NCBI RefSeq assembly: GCF_002742265.1
Contig: NZ_MDGL01000156.1
Span: forward strand, 1 to 64,000
DNA from: Maribacter sp. 4G9
Lineage (GTDB): Bacteria; Bacteroidota; Bacteroidia; Flavobacteriales; Flavobacteriaceae
Length of the DNA stretch: 64,000 nucleotides
Reading direction: 5' to 3'
A model generated the notes under the pieces. It was not told the origin of the DNA. It did not search any database and saw nothing but the letters and a program-made list of their open reading frames with translations. Below are positions 43,551 to 52,073 of the stretch, piece after piece; the stretch's first letter is position 1; every line of letters starts with the position of its first letter. A program made the translations under genes and the position numbers.

Positions 43551-44063
43551 TTGAAAGCTGACGAACCTCAAAATGTATGCAAGGAAAGTACGTACAGTAC
43601 TTTGTTCAATGCTTATTCAAAAACGATCTTCAACTACATATATTATAAGTTTGGCAATGAGGAGAAGGCAAACGATGCCGTACAGGAGGCTTTTGTAAAA
43701 CTTTGGGAGAACTGTGCCAAGGTCGCTCCGGAGAAAGCAAAGTCGTTTTTATATACAGTTGCCAACAATCTATACCTAAATGTTATCAAGGCCGAAAAGG
43801 TACGACTTAAGTATGCCGATAAATCCTTAAAGACCACCCAAGAGACTCCAGAGTTTCTCATGGAGGAAAACGAATTCAGGGCAAAATTGGACCAAGCTTT
43901 GAACGACCTGCCCGATAACCAGCGGTCTACATTCCTATTGAATAGGATTGATGGAAAAAAATATGTAGAAATTGCCGAAATGGAAGGAGTAAGCGTAAAG
44001 GCCATTGAAAAGAGGATGCATTTGGCCTTAAAAGCACTACGGGAAAAAATTGAGGGGATTTAG
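43551..44063 (+). CDS. ECF-type RNA polymerase sigma-70 factor
   Basis: A 170-residue ECF sigma factor starting at TTG 43551. Region 2 is TLFNAYSKTIFNYIYYKFGN followed by ANDAVQEAFVKLWEN. Region 4 is LNDLPDNQRSTFLLNRIDGK followed by YVEIAEMEGVSVKAIEKRMH (helix-turn-helix). It pairs with the FecR anti-sigma and TonB receptor downstream, the usual cell-surface signalling module: substrate binding at the receptor frees sigma through FecR. Its predicted targets are the two GTAGGG motifs described here. Confidence 0.92.
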   Translation: MKADEPQNVCKESTYSTLFNAYSKTIFNYIYYKFGNEEKANDAVQEAFVKLWENCAKVAPEKAKSFLYTVANNLYLNVIKAEKVRLKYADKSLKTTQETPEFLMEENEFRAKLDQALNDLPDNQRSTFLLNRIDGKKYVEIAEMEGVSVKAIEKRMHLALKALREKIEGI

Positions 44064-44082
44064 AAGTTGGGGGTTAGGAGTT

Positions 44083-44173
44083 AGTGTGATAGTGTGATAG
44101 TGTGATAGTGTGATAGTGTGATAGTGTGATAGTGTGATAGTGTGATAGTGTGATAGTGTGATAGTGTGATAGT
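44083..44173 (+). repeat. 8-bp tandem repeat, 11 copies
   Basis: AGTGTGAT is repeated exactly 11 times from 44083 to 44170, with a partial copy to 44173. It begins 19 bases after the sigma stop. No open frame uses it. Slipped-strand change would alter the spacing between the sigma gene and the fecR promoter. Confidence 0.9.
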
Positions 44174-44189
44174 AAAGTTAAAAATTTCA

Positions 44190-44284
44190 TTTTTGTACTT
44201 GACTCCTGTTTTTGAACTTGATTATTGTTTTTGAATTTGATTTTTGTTTTTGAACTTGATTTTTGTATTTGAACTTGAAATTTG
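44190..44284 (+). repeat. 19-bp imperfect tandem repeat, 5 copies
   Basis: Five units with consensus TTTTTGAACTTGATTTTTG run from 44190 to 44284 (starts 44190, 44209, 44228, 44247, 44266). The outermost copies have diverged most. The last copy ends two bases before the GTAGGG promoter motif. Confidence 0.85.
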
Positions 44285-44286
44285 AA

Positions 44287-44312
44287 GTAGGGTTTTTTAC
44301 TAGATAGTTGTT
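44287..44312 (+). promoter_or_regulatory. candidate ECF-sigma promoter for fecR-TonB receptor
   Basis: GTAGGGTTTTTT, eight bases, GTTGTT, ending 23 bases before the fecR ATG. It matches the minus-strand motif at 43480-43505 in both halves and spacing. Confidence 0.6.
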
Positions 44313-44335
44313 AAAGATGTACAAAGCTAAAAGAT

Positions 44336-45250
44336 ATGCAAGAAAATTACTTGGCAAAATGGCTTAATAACGAGCTTACCGAATTGGAACTTGAGGAATT
44401 TAAGAAGTCCAAGGAGTTTGCCGCCTATCAGAGAATAGCGGATACATCCAAAAAGTTACAGGCACCTGACTTTGATAGTGCCAAGGCTTGGGAACTGCTT
44501 CAGGAATCAAAAGGGAAGCAAGAAACACCCAAGGTCATTAGCATATCCCCATTTAAGGCATTTCTTAGGGTGGCAGCGGTCATTGCCGTTTTGCTTACGG
44601 GCGCTTATTTTTATTTTGGAACACTTGATAAAACCATCATTACCAAGTTGGCCGAAAACAAGGAAATTTCCTTGCCCGATGCCTCTGAAATATGGCTGAA
44701 CGCGGAATCCAAACTGTCCTACAATGAAAAAAACTGGGACTCTGAAAGGGCCATCACCCTTGATGGCGAGGCCTATTTTAATGTAGCCAAGGGCAAAAAA
44801 TTTACGGTTACCACCGCACAGGGAACCGTTACCGTTTTGGGAACCCAATTCAATGTGGAGAACAGGGACGGATTTTTTGAAGTTACCTGCTACGAAGGTT
44901 TGGTGAGCGTACTTTTCAATGATGAGGAATTCAAACTTCCCGCAGGGAATTCTGCCATAGCCATTAACGGTCGTTTGAACAAATCAAAGGTTCAAATAAA
45001 CGGTCGGCCTTCTTGGGTGAACAAAGAAAGTTCTTTTAGGAGTATCCCTGTGAAATTTGTCATCTCGGAATTAGAGCGTCAGCATAATATCGAAGTCATA
45101 CTGGGAGATATTGATGAAAATCAACTCTTTACTGGGACCTTTAGCAATACAGATTTGGATTTGGCGTTGAAAAGTATAAGCACCCCTCTTAAAATTAGTT
45201 TTAAATTAGAGGACAACAAAGTGCTGTTCTATGAGGAAAGCGCCCCTTAA
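44336..45250 (+). CDS. FecR-family anti-sigma factor
   Basis: A 304-residue FecR protein. The N-terminal cytoplasmic segment (ENYLAKWLNNELTELELEEF) would hold the sigma factor. One membrane helix (FLRVAAVIAVLLTGAYFYFG, about 80-98) leads to the periplasmic FecR domain (ISLPDASEIWLNAESKLSYN, FTVTTAQGTVTVLGTQFNVE) and a C-terminal DUF4974 domain (FVISELERQHNIEVILGDID; FTGTFSNTDLDLALKSISTP). It senses the signalling domain of its receptor. Its end overlaps the start of the receptor gene by 20 bases. Confidence 0.93.
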   Translation: MQENYLAKWLNNELTELELEEFKKSKEFAAYQRIADTSKKLQAPDFDSAKAWELLQESKGKQETPKVISISPFKAFLRVAAVIAVLLTGAYFYFGTLDKTIITKLAENKEISLPDASEIWLNAESKLSYNEKNWDSERAITLDGEAYFNVAKGKKFTVTTAQGTVTVLGTQFNVENRDGFFEVTCYEGLVSVLFNDEEFKLPAGNSAIAINGRLNKSKVQINGRPSWVNKESSFRSIPVKFVISELERQHNIEVILGDIDENQLFTGTFSNTDLDLALKSISTPLKISFKLEDNKVLFYEESAP

Positions 45251-47759
45251 AACGCTTGCGGTACATTTTTTTTTACTTCTTCTGCCATTCCTTTCGAATA
45301 AGGGACTGGCACAAGAAATATCCCCGCCAAAAATTCAGGTGATTGGTTTACTTCAGGACTTGGAAAACGAATTCAACATAAAGTTTTCTTTTGCCGATGC
45401 CAATTTGGAGGATATTCAAATAAATAGGCCGGAGACCAATGAACTTGAAGCTTCCATTGCCTTCATTATGGCGCAGACACCCTTAGAAATAGAAAAACTT
45501 AGTGACCGATATTATTCCGTAGTTCTTAAAAAAACCATTTCCATTTGCGGTATGGTACTGGACAATTTTGAAAATAATACCATACCCGGTGCCACCGTTA
45601 GGGTTTTGGATTCTGAAACCGCCATGGTAACGAATATGGACGGGACCTTCACTTTAGATGAAGTGCCGCGCAGGGCGGTCATCCAAATCAGTCATCTAGG
45701 ATTCAAGCCCTATTTTATTCCGGCAGAAAAACTGATCAACAAAACCCCATGTACCGTCATAACCTTGGCCTTAAGTTACCAAGAGCTTGAAGAGGTGGTG
45801 GTCTATAAATTCCTTACGAATGGTCTTGCCAAGTTTTCCGATGGAAGCATCCAAATGAATACGGCCCAGTTTGGTATACTTCCCGGCTTGATAGAGCCGG
45901 ATATCCTACAATCCGCCCAATCATTGCCCGGAATCAAGAGTGTGGACGAAACCGTCTCAGACATAAATATCCGCGGGGGCACCAATGACCAAAACCTCAT
46001 TCTATGGGACGGCATTAAGATGTACCAGTCCGGTCATTTTTTCGGACTTATTTCGGCATTTAATCCCTATCTGACCGATAAAATTACCGTCATAAAAAAT
46101 GGGACCAGCTCCATATACGGGGATGGTGTGAGCGGAGTCATGGACCTGCGAACCAAAAATGAGATTCAAAGCACGATCTATGGTGGCGCCGGTTTCAACC
46201 TGATCAGTGGGGATGTTTACGGACAAATACCACTAGCAGAAAACTTGGCCGTACAGTTCTCGGGAAGAAGGTCCGTAACAGATTTTCTAGAGACACCCAC
46301 CTATACCACTTTTTCTGAAAAGGCCTTTCAGGACAGTGATGTTCTTACTGACAATGACTTTTACTTTTACGACTTTACCGGCAAGTTGTTGTACGATATC
46401 AACCCCTATCACAAAGTTAGGTTGAGCCTTATCCATATCAATAACGACCTTGACAATTTTACATTTAGTCCAGATGGCAATGGGGATACCGAAAGTTCCC
46501 TGGACCAAATCAACGTTTCATTCGGCGGAAGCCTTGAAAGCGAATGGACGGATAACTTTTATACCCAAGCAAACGTCTATTACACCCAATACCGGCTAAC
46601 GGCCTTTAGTATTACCGAAAGTGCATCACGGCAGTTGTACCAAAATAACCTAGTAAAGGAATCAGGCGCAAAACTCAACACTAATTACAGACTAACGCCC
46701 AGCTTGCAATGGACGAACGGCTACCAATTTACAGAAACGGGTATTGAGAATATTACACGAATAAACCTGCCCTTTTTTGAAAGTAGTGTTAAGGGTGTCA
46801 TTAGGTCGCACAGTCTGTACTCAGAATTAAGGTTTGAGACGGAAGACAACAGTCTTTTCGCCCAATTTGGGGGAAGATTAAATTATATCGGCAACATCAA
46901 TACCTTTGAGAAGGTTCTCATAGAGCCTAGGTTAAGTATTTCCTATGAGTTCGCACGCAATTTCAAGGTGGAGGCATTGGGCGAATTCAAGAGCCAATAC
47001 ACTAATCAGGTCATTGACCTGGAACAAAACTTTTTAGGTTTGGAAAGAAGAAGGTGGACCTTGGCAGATGGGAATGTGTTGCCCATAGTGCAAAGCAAAC
47101 AAGGGTCATTGGGTCTAAATTATGATGAAAACAGATTGTATGTGGGGATCGAGGCATTTTATAAAAATGTAACAGGTATCAATGTATATACCCAAGGTTT
47201 CCAGAATCAAAATCAGTTTGATGGCGAAATTGGGGAATACCTGGTAAAGGGTGTGGAATTTTTGGTCAACAAAAAAACGAACGACTATAGCGCTTGGTTC
47301 AGTTATGCCTATAATGACAATAAATACACTTTCAATACCTTAGTACCGCCCAACTTTCCCAACAATCTGGAGCTAGAACATTCGTTTACCCTGGCCGGAA
47401 ATTATATGTATAACGACCTCAAAATAGGTGTCGGCTTCAACTACAGATCTGGGAAACCCTACACTAGACCCGACTTTGGAAATCCCATTGACACCACCAT
47501 ATTTCCAAATGAAATAAACTATGAGACCCCAAACAGCAGTAGTCTACCAGAATATTTTAGGGCGGATGCCTCTGCAACCTATGATTTTAATTTAAGTCAA
47601 ACCGTAAGAGCATCGGTAGGTGCCTCAATCCTAAACTTTACCAATAGAAAGAATATATTGAATACATACTATAGGTTGGATGAAAATGACGAAATTGAAA
47701 CAATTCAACGAATATCTTTGGGCGTTACTCCAAATGCTAGTTTTAGGATTCGATTTTAA
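45231..47759 (+). CDS. TonB-dependent receptor with STN signalling domain
   Basis: An 842-residue outer-membrane receptor (signal MRKAPLKTLAVHFFLLLLPF). The order is an STN secretin/TonB signalling domain (about 35-95, LLQDLENEFNIKFSFADANL), a carboxypeptidase-like beta-sandwich (about 102-185, ICGMVLDNFENNTIPGATVR), a plug (LQSAQSLPGIKSVDETVSDI, NIRGGTNDQNLILWDGIKMY) and a 22-strand barrel ending in an aromatic-rich C terminus (NASFRIRF). The STN domain passes substrate occupancy to FecR. No SusD partner is present, so the ligand is more likely a metal chelate, cofactor or peptide than a polysaccharide. The ligand is unknown; the acidic lipoproteins nearby may be partners. Confidence 0.92.
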   Translation: MRKAPLKTLAVHFFLLLLPFLSNKGLAQEISPPKIQVIGLLQDLENEFNIKFSFADANLEDIQINRPETNELEASIAFIMAQTPLEIEKLSDRYYSVVLKKTISICGMVLDNFENNTIPGATVRVLDSETAMVTNMDGTFTLDEVPRRAVIQISHLGFKPYFIPAEKLINKTPCTVITLALSYQELEEVVVYKFLTNGLAKFSDGSIQMNTAQFGILPGLIEPDILQSAQSLPGIKSVDETVSDINIRGGTNDQNLILWDGIKMYQSGHFFGLISAFNPYLTDKITVIKNGTSSIYGDGVSGVMDLRTKNEIQSTIYGGAGFNLISGDVYGQIPLAENLAVQFSGRRSVTDFLETPTYTTFSEKAFQDSDVLTDNDFYFYDFTGKLLYDINPYHKVRLSLIHINNDLDNFTFSPDGNGDTESSLDQINVSFGGSLESEWTDNFYTQANVYYTQYRLTAFSITESASRQLYQNNLVKESGAKLNTNYRLTPSLQWTNGYQFTETGIENITRINLPFFESSVKGVIRSHSLYSELRFETEDNSLFAQFGGRLNYIGNINTFEKVLIEPRLSISYEFARNFKVEALGEFKSQYTNQVIDLEQNFLGLERRRWTLADGNVLPIVQSKQGSLGLNYDENRLYVGIEAFYKNVTGINVYTQGFQNQNQFDGEIGEYLVKGVEFLVNKKTNDYSAWFSYAYNDNKYTFNTLVPPNFPNNLELEHSFTLAGNYMYNDLKIGVGFNYRSGKPYTRPDFGNPIDTTIFPNEINYETPNSSSLPEYFRADASATYDFNLSQTVRASVGASILNFTNRKNILNTYYRLDENDEIETIQRISLGVTPNASFRIRF

Positions 47760-47894
47760 TTGTTTTGAGGTGAACTCTGATTAGCTTTATACTTCTTTTA
47801 TTGAAGATAGTTCTTTTGGCAACAAACGAATAATTTGGAAAACAAACTACATTCTAAATTCTTTGACAACAGTAAGGTTTAATTTATTTATCTG

Positions 47895-48764
47895 TCAAAT
47901 TCCCTTATTTTTTTCCAGTTTAGACATAACAATAACATGAGGAAATGTAATAACAGCCAATACGTATAAAACCACCGTAATAAAATATTCTATTTGGTTC
48001 TTTAGCAATAGGTATAAGACCAAAAGACCCACTACTGATACAAACCAATAGATCCAAGAAGATCTTAAATAATTAATAAAATATCTAGGTTTTGAACTAC
48101 CATATAAAACCTCCATTTGGTCCTTTATTGAAGGTATACTATGCCAAAGAATAAAGTAGATTGAAAATGCCCAAAGCAAAGAGGCAACCTTAAAAACAAT
48201 ATAAAGAACAAGGAACATAAATATTTCCTTCGCCCATTGCACTCTCAAGACTTTATTGAGTGTGAGAAAGACTAAGGAGCCGGATAACCCAATCAGGTTA
48301 ACAAGAAAACCTAGTTCAATGTATTCTCTTTGAACTAAATGACCCGATACATCATATATAATTTGCTGCACCTCTTCTAAATTGGTATAGAAAATCATGA
48401 ACAGTATGCTCAAACCATAGAAGATGAAAAATAAATTATGAAACCAATGAGAATAGGCCAGTTTTTCCTTATAGTGTTGTTCCCCAAAATGATACCCGCT
48501 AATAAGGATAAAAATGGCTAAAACCAAGGTCCTGGAAAATAAGAATAACAAGGTGACCGTAGATATTACCAAAATATATGGAATGATTGCCTTGGTTGTT
48601 TTTAAGTTTTCATGCTGTTTTTTAAGAAGGACAATGTCATTTGCCCCGTGCAAAACCCCAAAGGTGAGGATTAACGCGTATGCAAAATAATCCTGGATGT
48701 CAGAAGGTAATTGCGTGGATAGCCATAATCCAAAAAATGTTGTTATTAGGAGCCAGTTTTTCAT
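47895..48764 (-). CDS. blh: Brp/Blh-family beta-carotene 15,15'-dioxygenase
   Basis: A 289-residue polytopic membrane protein with the conserved His motifs of the family: TFGVLHGANDIVLLKK, LISGYHFGEQHYKEK, YFILWHSIPSIKDQ and TFPHVIVMSKLEK. Blh cleaves beta-carotene into two retinal molecules, giving the proteorhodopsin chromophore. It is divergent from the rhodopsin gene, with 112 bases between starts, and carotenoid synthesis genes are not in the window. Confidence 0.93.
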   Translation of the reverse strand: MKNWLLITTFFGLWLSTQLPSDIQDYFAYALILTFGVLHGANDIVLLKKQHENLKTTKAIIPYILVISTVTLLFLFSRTLVLAIFILISGYHFGEQHYKEKLAYSHWFHNLFFIFYGLSILFMIFYTNLEEVQQIIYDVSGHLVQREYIELGFLVNLIGLSGSLVFLTLNKVLRVQWAKEIFMFLVLYIVFKVASLLWAFSIYFILWHSIPSIKDQMEVLYGSSKPRYFINYLRSSWIYWFVSVVGLLVLYLLLKNQIEYFITVVLYVLAVITFPHVIVMSKLEKNKGI

Positions 48765-48783
48765 TAACCAAAAATAATTTGTC

Positions 48784-48863
48784 TTTGTTTAAAGTTATAA
48801 CAAAAAAATTAAACAAATTTTATCATTTTATTGTTTAACTTTTAGTATTTTTATTTAAACAAA
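48784..48863. promoter_or_regulatory. shared blh/proteorhodopsin control region with alternating dyads
   Basis: TTTGTTTAAA (48784-48793), its inverse TTAAACAAA (48809-48817), TTGTTTAA (48831-48838) and the inverse TTTAAACAAA (48854-48863) form two successive inverted repeats, with centres about 22-24 bases apart. This is about two helical turns, suggesting a dimeric regulator bound on one face. No clear TAnnTTTG box is seen for the rhodopsin gene. Direct reading of the motif; the regulator is inferred. Confidence 0.5.
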
Positions 48864-48876
48864 AAATTGCTATGTT

Positions 48877-49623
48877 ATGAACACATTTTTACAAAATTTA
48901 CCGCTGTTTGCCGACGTAACAAAAATCGCTAATGACGATTATGTTGGTTTTACTTTTTTTGTAGGTTGCATGGCCATGATGGCAGCTTCAGCCTTTTTCT
49001 TTTTGTCAATGAACAATTTTGACAGAAAGTGGAAAACATCTATCCTAGTTTCAGGATTGATTACGTTTATCGCCGCTGTCCACTATTGGTATATGCGCGA
49101 TTATTGGTCAGGTGTGGGGGAATCACCCACTTTCTTTAGGTATGTGGATTGGGTATTGACTGTTCCCTTAATGTGCGTAGAATTCTACCTCATCTTAAAA
49201 GTGGCCGGAGCGAAAAAATCTCTCATGTGGAAACTCATTGCGGCTTCGGTAGTAATGCTAGTAACAGGTTACTTTGGCGAGGCAGTTTATCGTGACAATG
49301 CGGCCTTCTGGGGACTCTTGTCTGGTCTGGCCTATTTCTACATTGTATATGAGATTTGGCTGGGAAGTGCCAAAAAACTAGCGGTACAAGCGGGAGGTGC
49401 AACACTACAAGCACACAAAATGCTTTGCTGGTTCGTGCTTGTTGGTTGGGCCATATACCCCTTAGGTTACATGGCTGGAACGCCAGGTTGGTATGATGGT
49501 TTAGGAGGCCTTGGGCTAAATATGGATGTTATCTACAACATCGGTGACGCTATCAACAAAATTGGATTTGGTCTAGTAGTCTATGGTGCTGCGGTCGCTT
49601 CACAATCACCTGAGACAAAATAA
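48877..49623 (+). CDS. proteorhodopsin (light-driven proton pump)
   Basis: A 248-residue seven-helix rhodopsin. The helix C motif RYVDWVLTVPLMCVEFYLIL gives the acceptor D91, T95 and donor E102 (DTE pattern of proton pumps). Met99 at the spectral-tuning position (equivalent to Leu/Gln105 in the reference protein) predicts green absorption. Retinal is bound at Lys228 in GDAINKIGFGLVVYG. It is not a sodium pump, which would show NDQ. It pumps protons out in light and so adds to the gradient used for ATP and transport. It is a monocistronic unit ending at a strong hairpin. Confidence 0.97.
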   Translation: MNTFLQNLPLFADVTKIANDDYVGFTFFVGCMAMMAASAFFFLSMNNFDRKWKTSILVSGLITFIAAVHYWYMRDYWSGVGESPTFFRYVDWVLTVPLMCVEFYLILKVAGAKKSLMWKLIAASVVMLVTGYFGEAVYRDNAAFWGLLSGLAYFYIVYEIWLGSAKKLAVQAGGATLQAHKMLCWFVLVGWAIYPLGYMAGTPGWYDGLGGLGLNMDVIYNIGDAINKIGFGLVVYGAAVASQSPETK

Positions 49624-49651
49624 TTCTCAATTACTAACTCAGATTGCCATG

Positions 49652-49681
49652 AAAAACCTTTGTTTAAAAACAAAGGTTTTT
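49652..49681. terminator. bidirectional terminator between rhodopsin and argS
   Basis: A perfect 11-bp stem (AAAAACCTTTG / CAAAGGTTTTT) with an 8-base loop carries A and T runs on both sides. It serves the convergent rhodopsin and argS genes. Confidence 0.85.
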
Positions 49682-49685
49682 CTCT

Positions 49686-51467
49686 TTACATCCTTTCAGG
49701 AACCTCGATACCCAACAATCCAAAGGCCATCTTAATGGTATCACCTACTTTTTTAGAGAGCTGAACCCTAAATACTTTCTTTTGCGCATCAGCTTCTCCA
49801 AGTATGGATACCTGCTGATAGAAAGAATTGAACTCCTTGACCAATTCGTACGTGTAATTTGCAATCAAGGCTGGACTGTAATTTTCAGCCGCCAATTGAA
49901 TGGTCTCGGGAAACAGCTGTATTTGCTTTAGCAGTTCCTTTTCCTTTATGTGGAGCTCTGAAATTTGAACGGTCGCCTCAATATTTACATGGGTCTCTTC
50001 CGCCTTTCTTAAAATAGACTGAATCCGGGCATAGGTATACTGAATAAAAGGACCTGTATTCCCTTGAAAATCCACGGACTCTTCGGGGTCAAACAAAATT
50101 CGCTTCTTTGGATCTACCTTAAGTATGTAGTACTTAAGGGCCCCAAGTCCAATCATTTTATAGAGCTCATTTCGTTCGGCTTCAGAATAACCTTCCAATT
50201 TCCCTAATTCCTTGGAAATATTCTCCGCAGTTTGGGTCATATCGGCCATCAAATCATCGGCATCCACAACGGTTCCTTCCCTACTCTTCATCTTTCCGCT
50301 AGGCAAGTCCACCATGCCATAGCTTAGGTGATATAACTTTTCGGCCCAAGAAAACCCAAGCTTTTTCAGGATAAGAAATAGCACCTTAAAATGGTAGTCC
50401 TGTTCGTTACCCACGGTGTAGACCATTCCATTGATATCCGGATAATCCTTTACCCTTTGAATCGCCGTTCCTATATCTTGGGTCATATATACCGCTGTAC
50501 CGTCTGACCTCAAAACGATTTTCTCATCAAGCCCTTCATCCGTTAGGTCTATCCAAACACTGCCATCTTCCTTTTTATAGAAAACCCCTTTCTCCAAACC
50601 TTCGGCTACAACATCCTTACCCAACAAATAGGTATCACTTTCGTAATAATAGGTATCGAAATCTACTCCCAAGTTCTTATAGGTGGTTTCAAAACCATCA
50701 TAGACCCAACCGTTCATTTTCTTCCAAAGGGCTACGACCTCCTCGTCCCCGGCTTCCCATTTTTGAAGCATTTTTTGAGCTTCCAGTAAAATAGGGGCAT
50801 CTTTTTCGGCAACAGCTTTCTCTATACCGCCCTCCACAAGTTGCGTTATTTCCTTTTTATAAGCCTTGTCAAAAGCTACATAATAATTACCCACCAACTT
50901 ATCGCCCTTTAACCCCGCACTTTCCGGAGTTTCACCATTACCAAAACGTTGCCATGCCAACATGCTCTTGCAGATATGGATACCTCGGTCATTAATAATT
51001 TGGGTCTTATACACTTTCTTACCAGCAGCCTTTAGGATTTCGGCTACAGAATATCCCAAGAGATTGTTTCGAATATGACCTAAATGCAACGGTTTATTGG
51101 TATTGGGTGAAGAATATTCCACCATAATGGCCTCGTTTGAAGCTGGAACAAGTCCAAAATGGGCATCCTGCTTTACTTCATTAAAAAAGTTTAGGTAATA
51201 GCTATCTGAAATAACAATATTCAAAAATCCCTTGACGACATTAAAACCGGCAACCTCCTCAACTTCGGTCTCCAAATAAGATCCTATTTGTTGCCCAATT
51301 AGTACCGGGTTCCCCTTTACCTGTCTGAGCATGGGAAAAACGACCACGGTAATATCCCCTTCAAAATCCTTTCGGGTGGGCTGAAATTCCACCGATTCCA
51401 ATGCCACACCATAGTGGGACAATATTGCCTCCTTGACCTTCGCCTCTAAAACTACTTGAATATTCAT
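49686..51467 (-). CDS. argS: arginyl-tRNA synthetase
   Basis: A 593-residue class I synthetase. The N-terminal additional domain precedes the HIGH-type motif HLGH in NTNKPLHLGHIRNNLLG. The KMSKS-type site is PSGKMKSREGTVVDADDL, and the DALR anticodon domain ends GDTIKMAFGLLGIEVPERM. Length is normal. Confidence 0.96.
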   Translation of the reverse strand: MNIQVVLEAKVKEAILSHYGVALESVEFQPTRKDFEGDITVVVFPMLRQVKGNPVLIGQQIGSYLETEVEEVAGFNVVKGFLNIVISDSYYLNFFNEVKQDAHFGLVPASNEAIMVEYSSPNTNKPLHLGHIRNNLLGYSVAEILKAAGKKVYKTQIINDRGIHICKSMLAWQRFGNGETPESAGLKGDKLVGNYYVAFDKAYKKEITQLVEGGIEKAVAEKDAPILLEAQKMLQKWEAGDEEVVALWKKMNGWVYDGFETTYKNLGVDFDTYYYESDTYLLGKDVVAEGLEKGVFYKKEDGSVWIDLTDEGLDEKIVLRSDGTAVYMTQDIGTAIQRVKDYPDINGMVYTVGNEQDYHFKVLFLILKKLGFSWAEKLYHLSYGMVDLPSGKMKSREGTVVDADDLMADMTQTAENISKELGKLEGYSEAERNELYKMIGLGALKYYILKVDPKKRILFDPEESVDFQGNTGPFIQYTYARIQSILRKAEETHVNIEATVQISELHIKEKELLKQIQLFPETIQLAAENYSPALIANYTYELVKEFNSFYQQVSILGEADAQKKVFRVQLSKKVGDTIKMAFGLLGIEVPERM

Positions 51468-51600
51468 CTGCTAGGATTTAAGGCTGCAAAACTAAGCATT
51501 TTTTGCCCTTTTAAGGCGAATCTATAGTCATTGCCCCTTCTTTTCTGTAACTTTAATTATCCCATTTATAGTCCAAACAGGACGCCTAAAATATGATAGC

Positions 51601-52026
51601 ATGATATTGAACGTATCTTATAACAATAAATCCATTTCCCAAAAAATAGACAACGAGGTAGGCAAACCCTTTACCCTTAAAGAGCGCTGGGACTTGGGGG
51701 GGATAGGATCCCCCAAACTCATTATTACGGAAGCAAGTATGGAGATACGAAATTTGCTCATTTTGGATAACAATAGGGACACCTGTAACATTGAAATTAG
51801 GCCTAAGGGCATTATTGTGAGATTCAGGTCCCTATTGGAAACCTTTGCCCTAATTGTACCTTATTATAAACTGACGCTTTACAAAGGCGAGTCCTCCGTG
51901 TATTCCCTGTATAGGGACCAATATTTTATTAAAGTGGAATCAGATACCAAAGCCATTCAAAAGTTTTTTAAAAAACTATTGGCGCTTAAAGCCGATAACA
52001 GTCCAACCTCCTTGGAAGATCTATGA
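51601..52026 (+). CDS. conserved-looking hypothetical protein
   Basis: A 141-residue protein, predicted alpha+beta and soluble (MILNVSYNNKSISQKIDNEV, then FALIVPYYKLTLYKGESSVY and a C-terminal helix TKAIQKFFKKLLALKAD). I recognise no family. It lies 47 bases upstream of the SDR gene on the same strand. Its even composition and upstream AT-rich promoter-like sequence support it as a real gene. Confidence 0.7.
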   Translation: MILNVSYNNKSISQKIDNEVGKPFTLKERWDLGGIGSPKLIITEASMEIRNLLILDNNRDTCNIEIRPKGIIVRFRSLLETFALIVPYYKLTLYKGESSVYSLYRDQYFIKVESDTKAIQKFFKKLLALKADNSPTSLEDL

Positions 52027-52073
52027 GGATGCCCAATTTCAAATGTCAATAGTAAAATAAATTTTCTATAGCC

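Noticed and set aside
44083-44284. CRISPR array or coding repeat
   Set aside because: The 8- and 19-bp units are directly tandem without spacers and no open frame crosses them.
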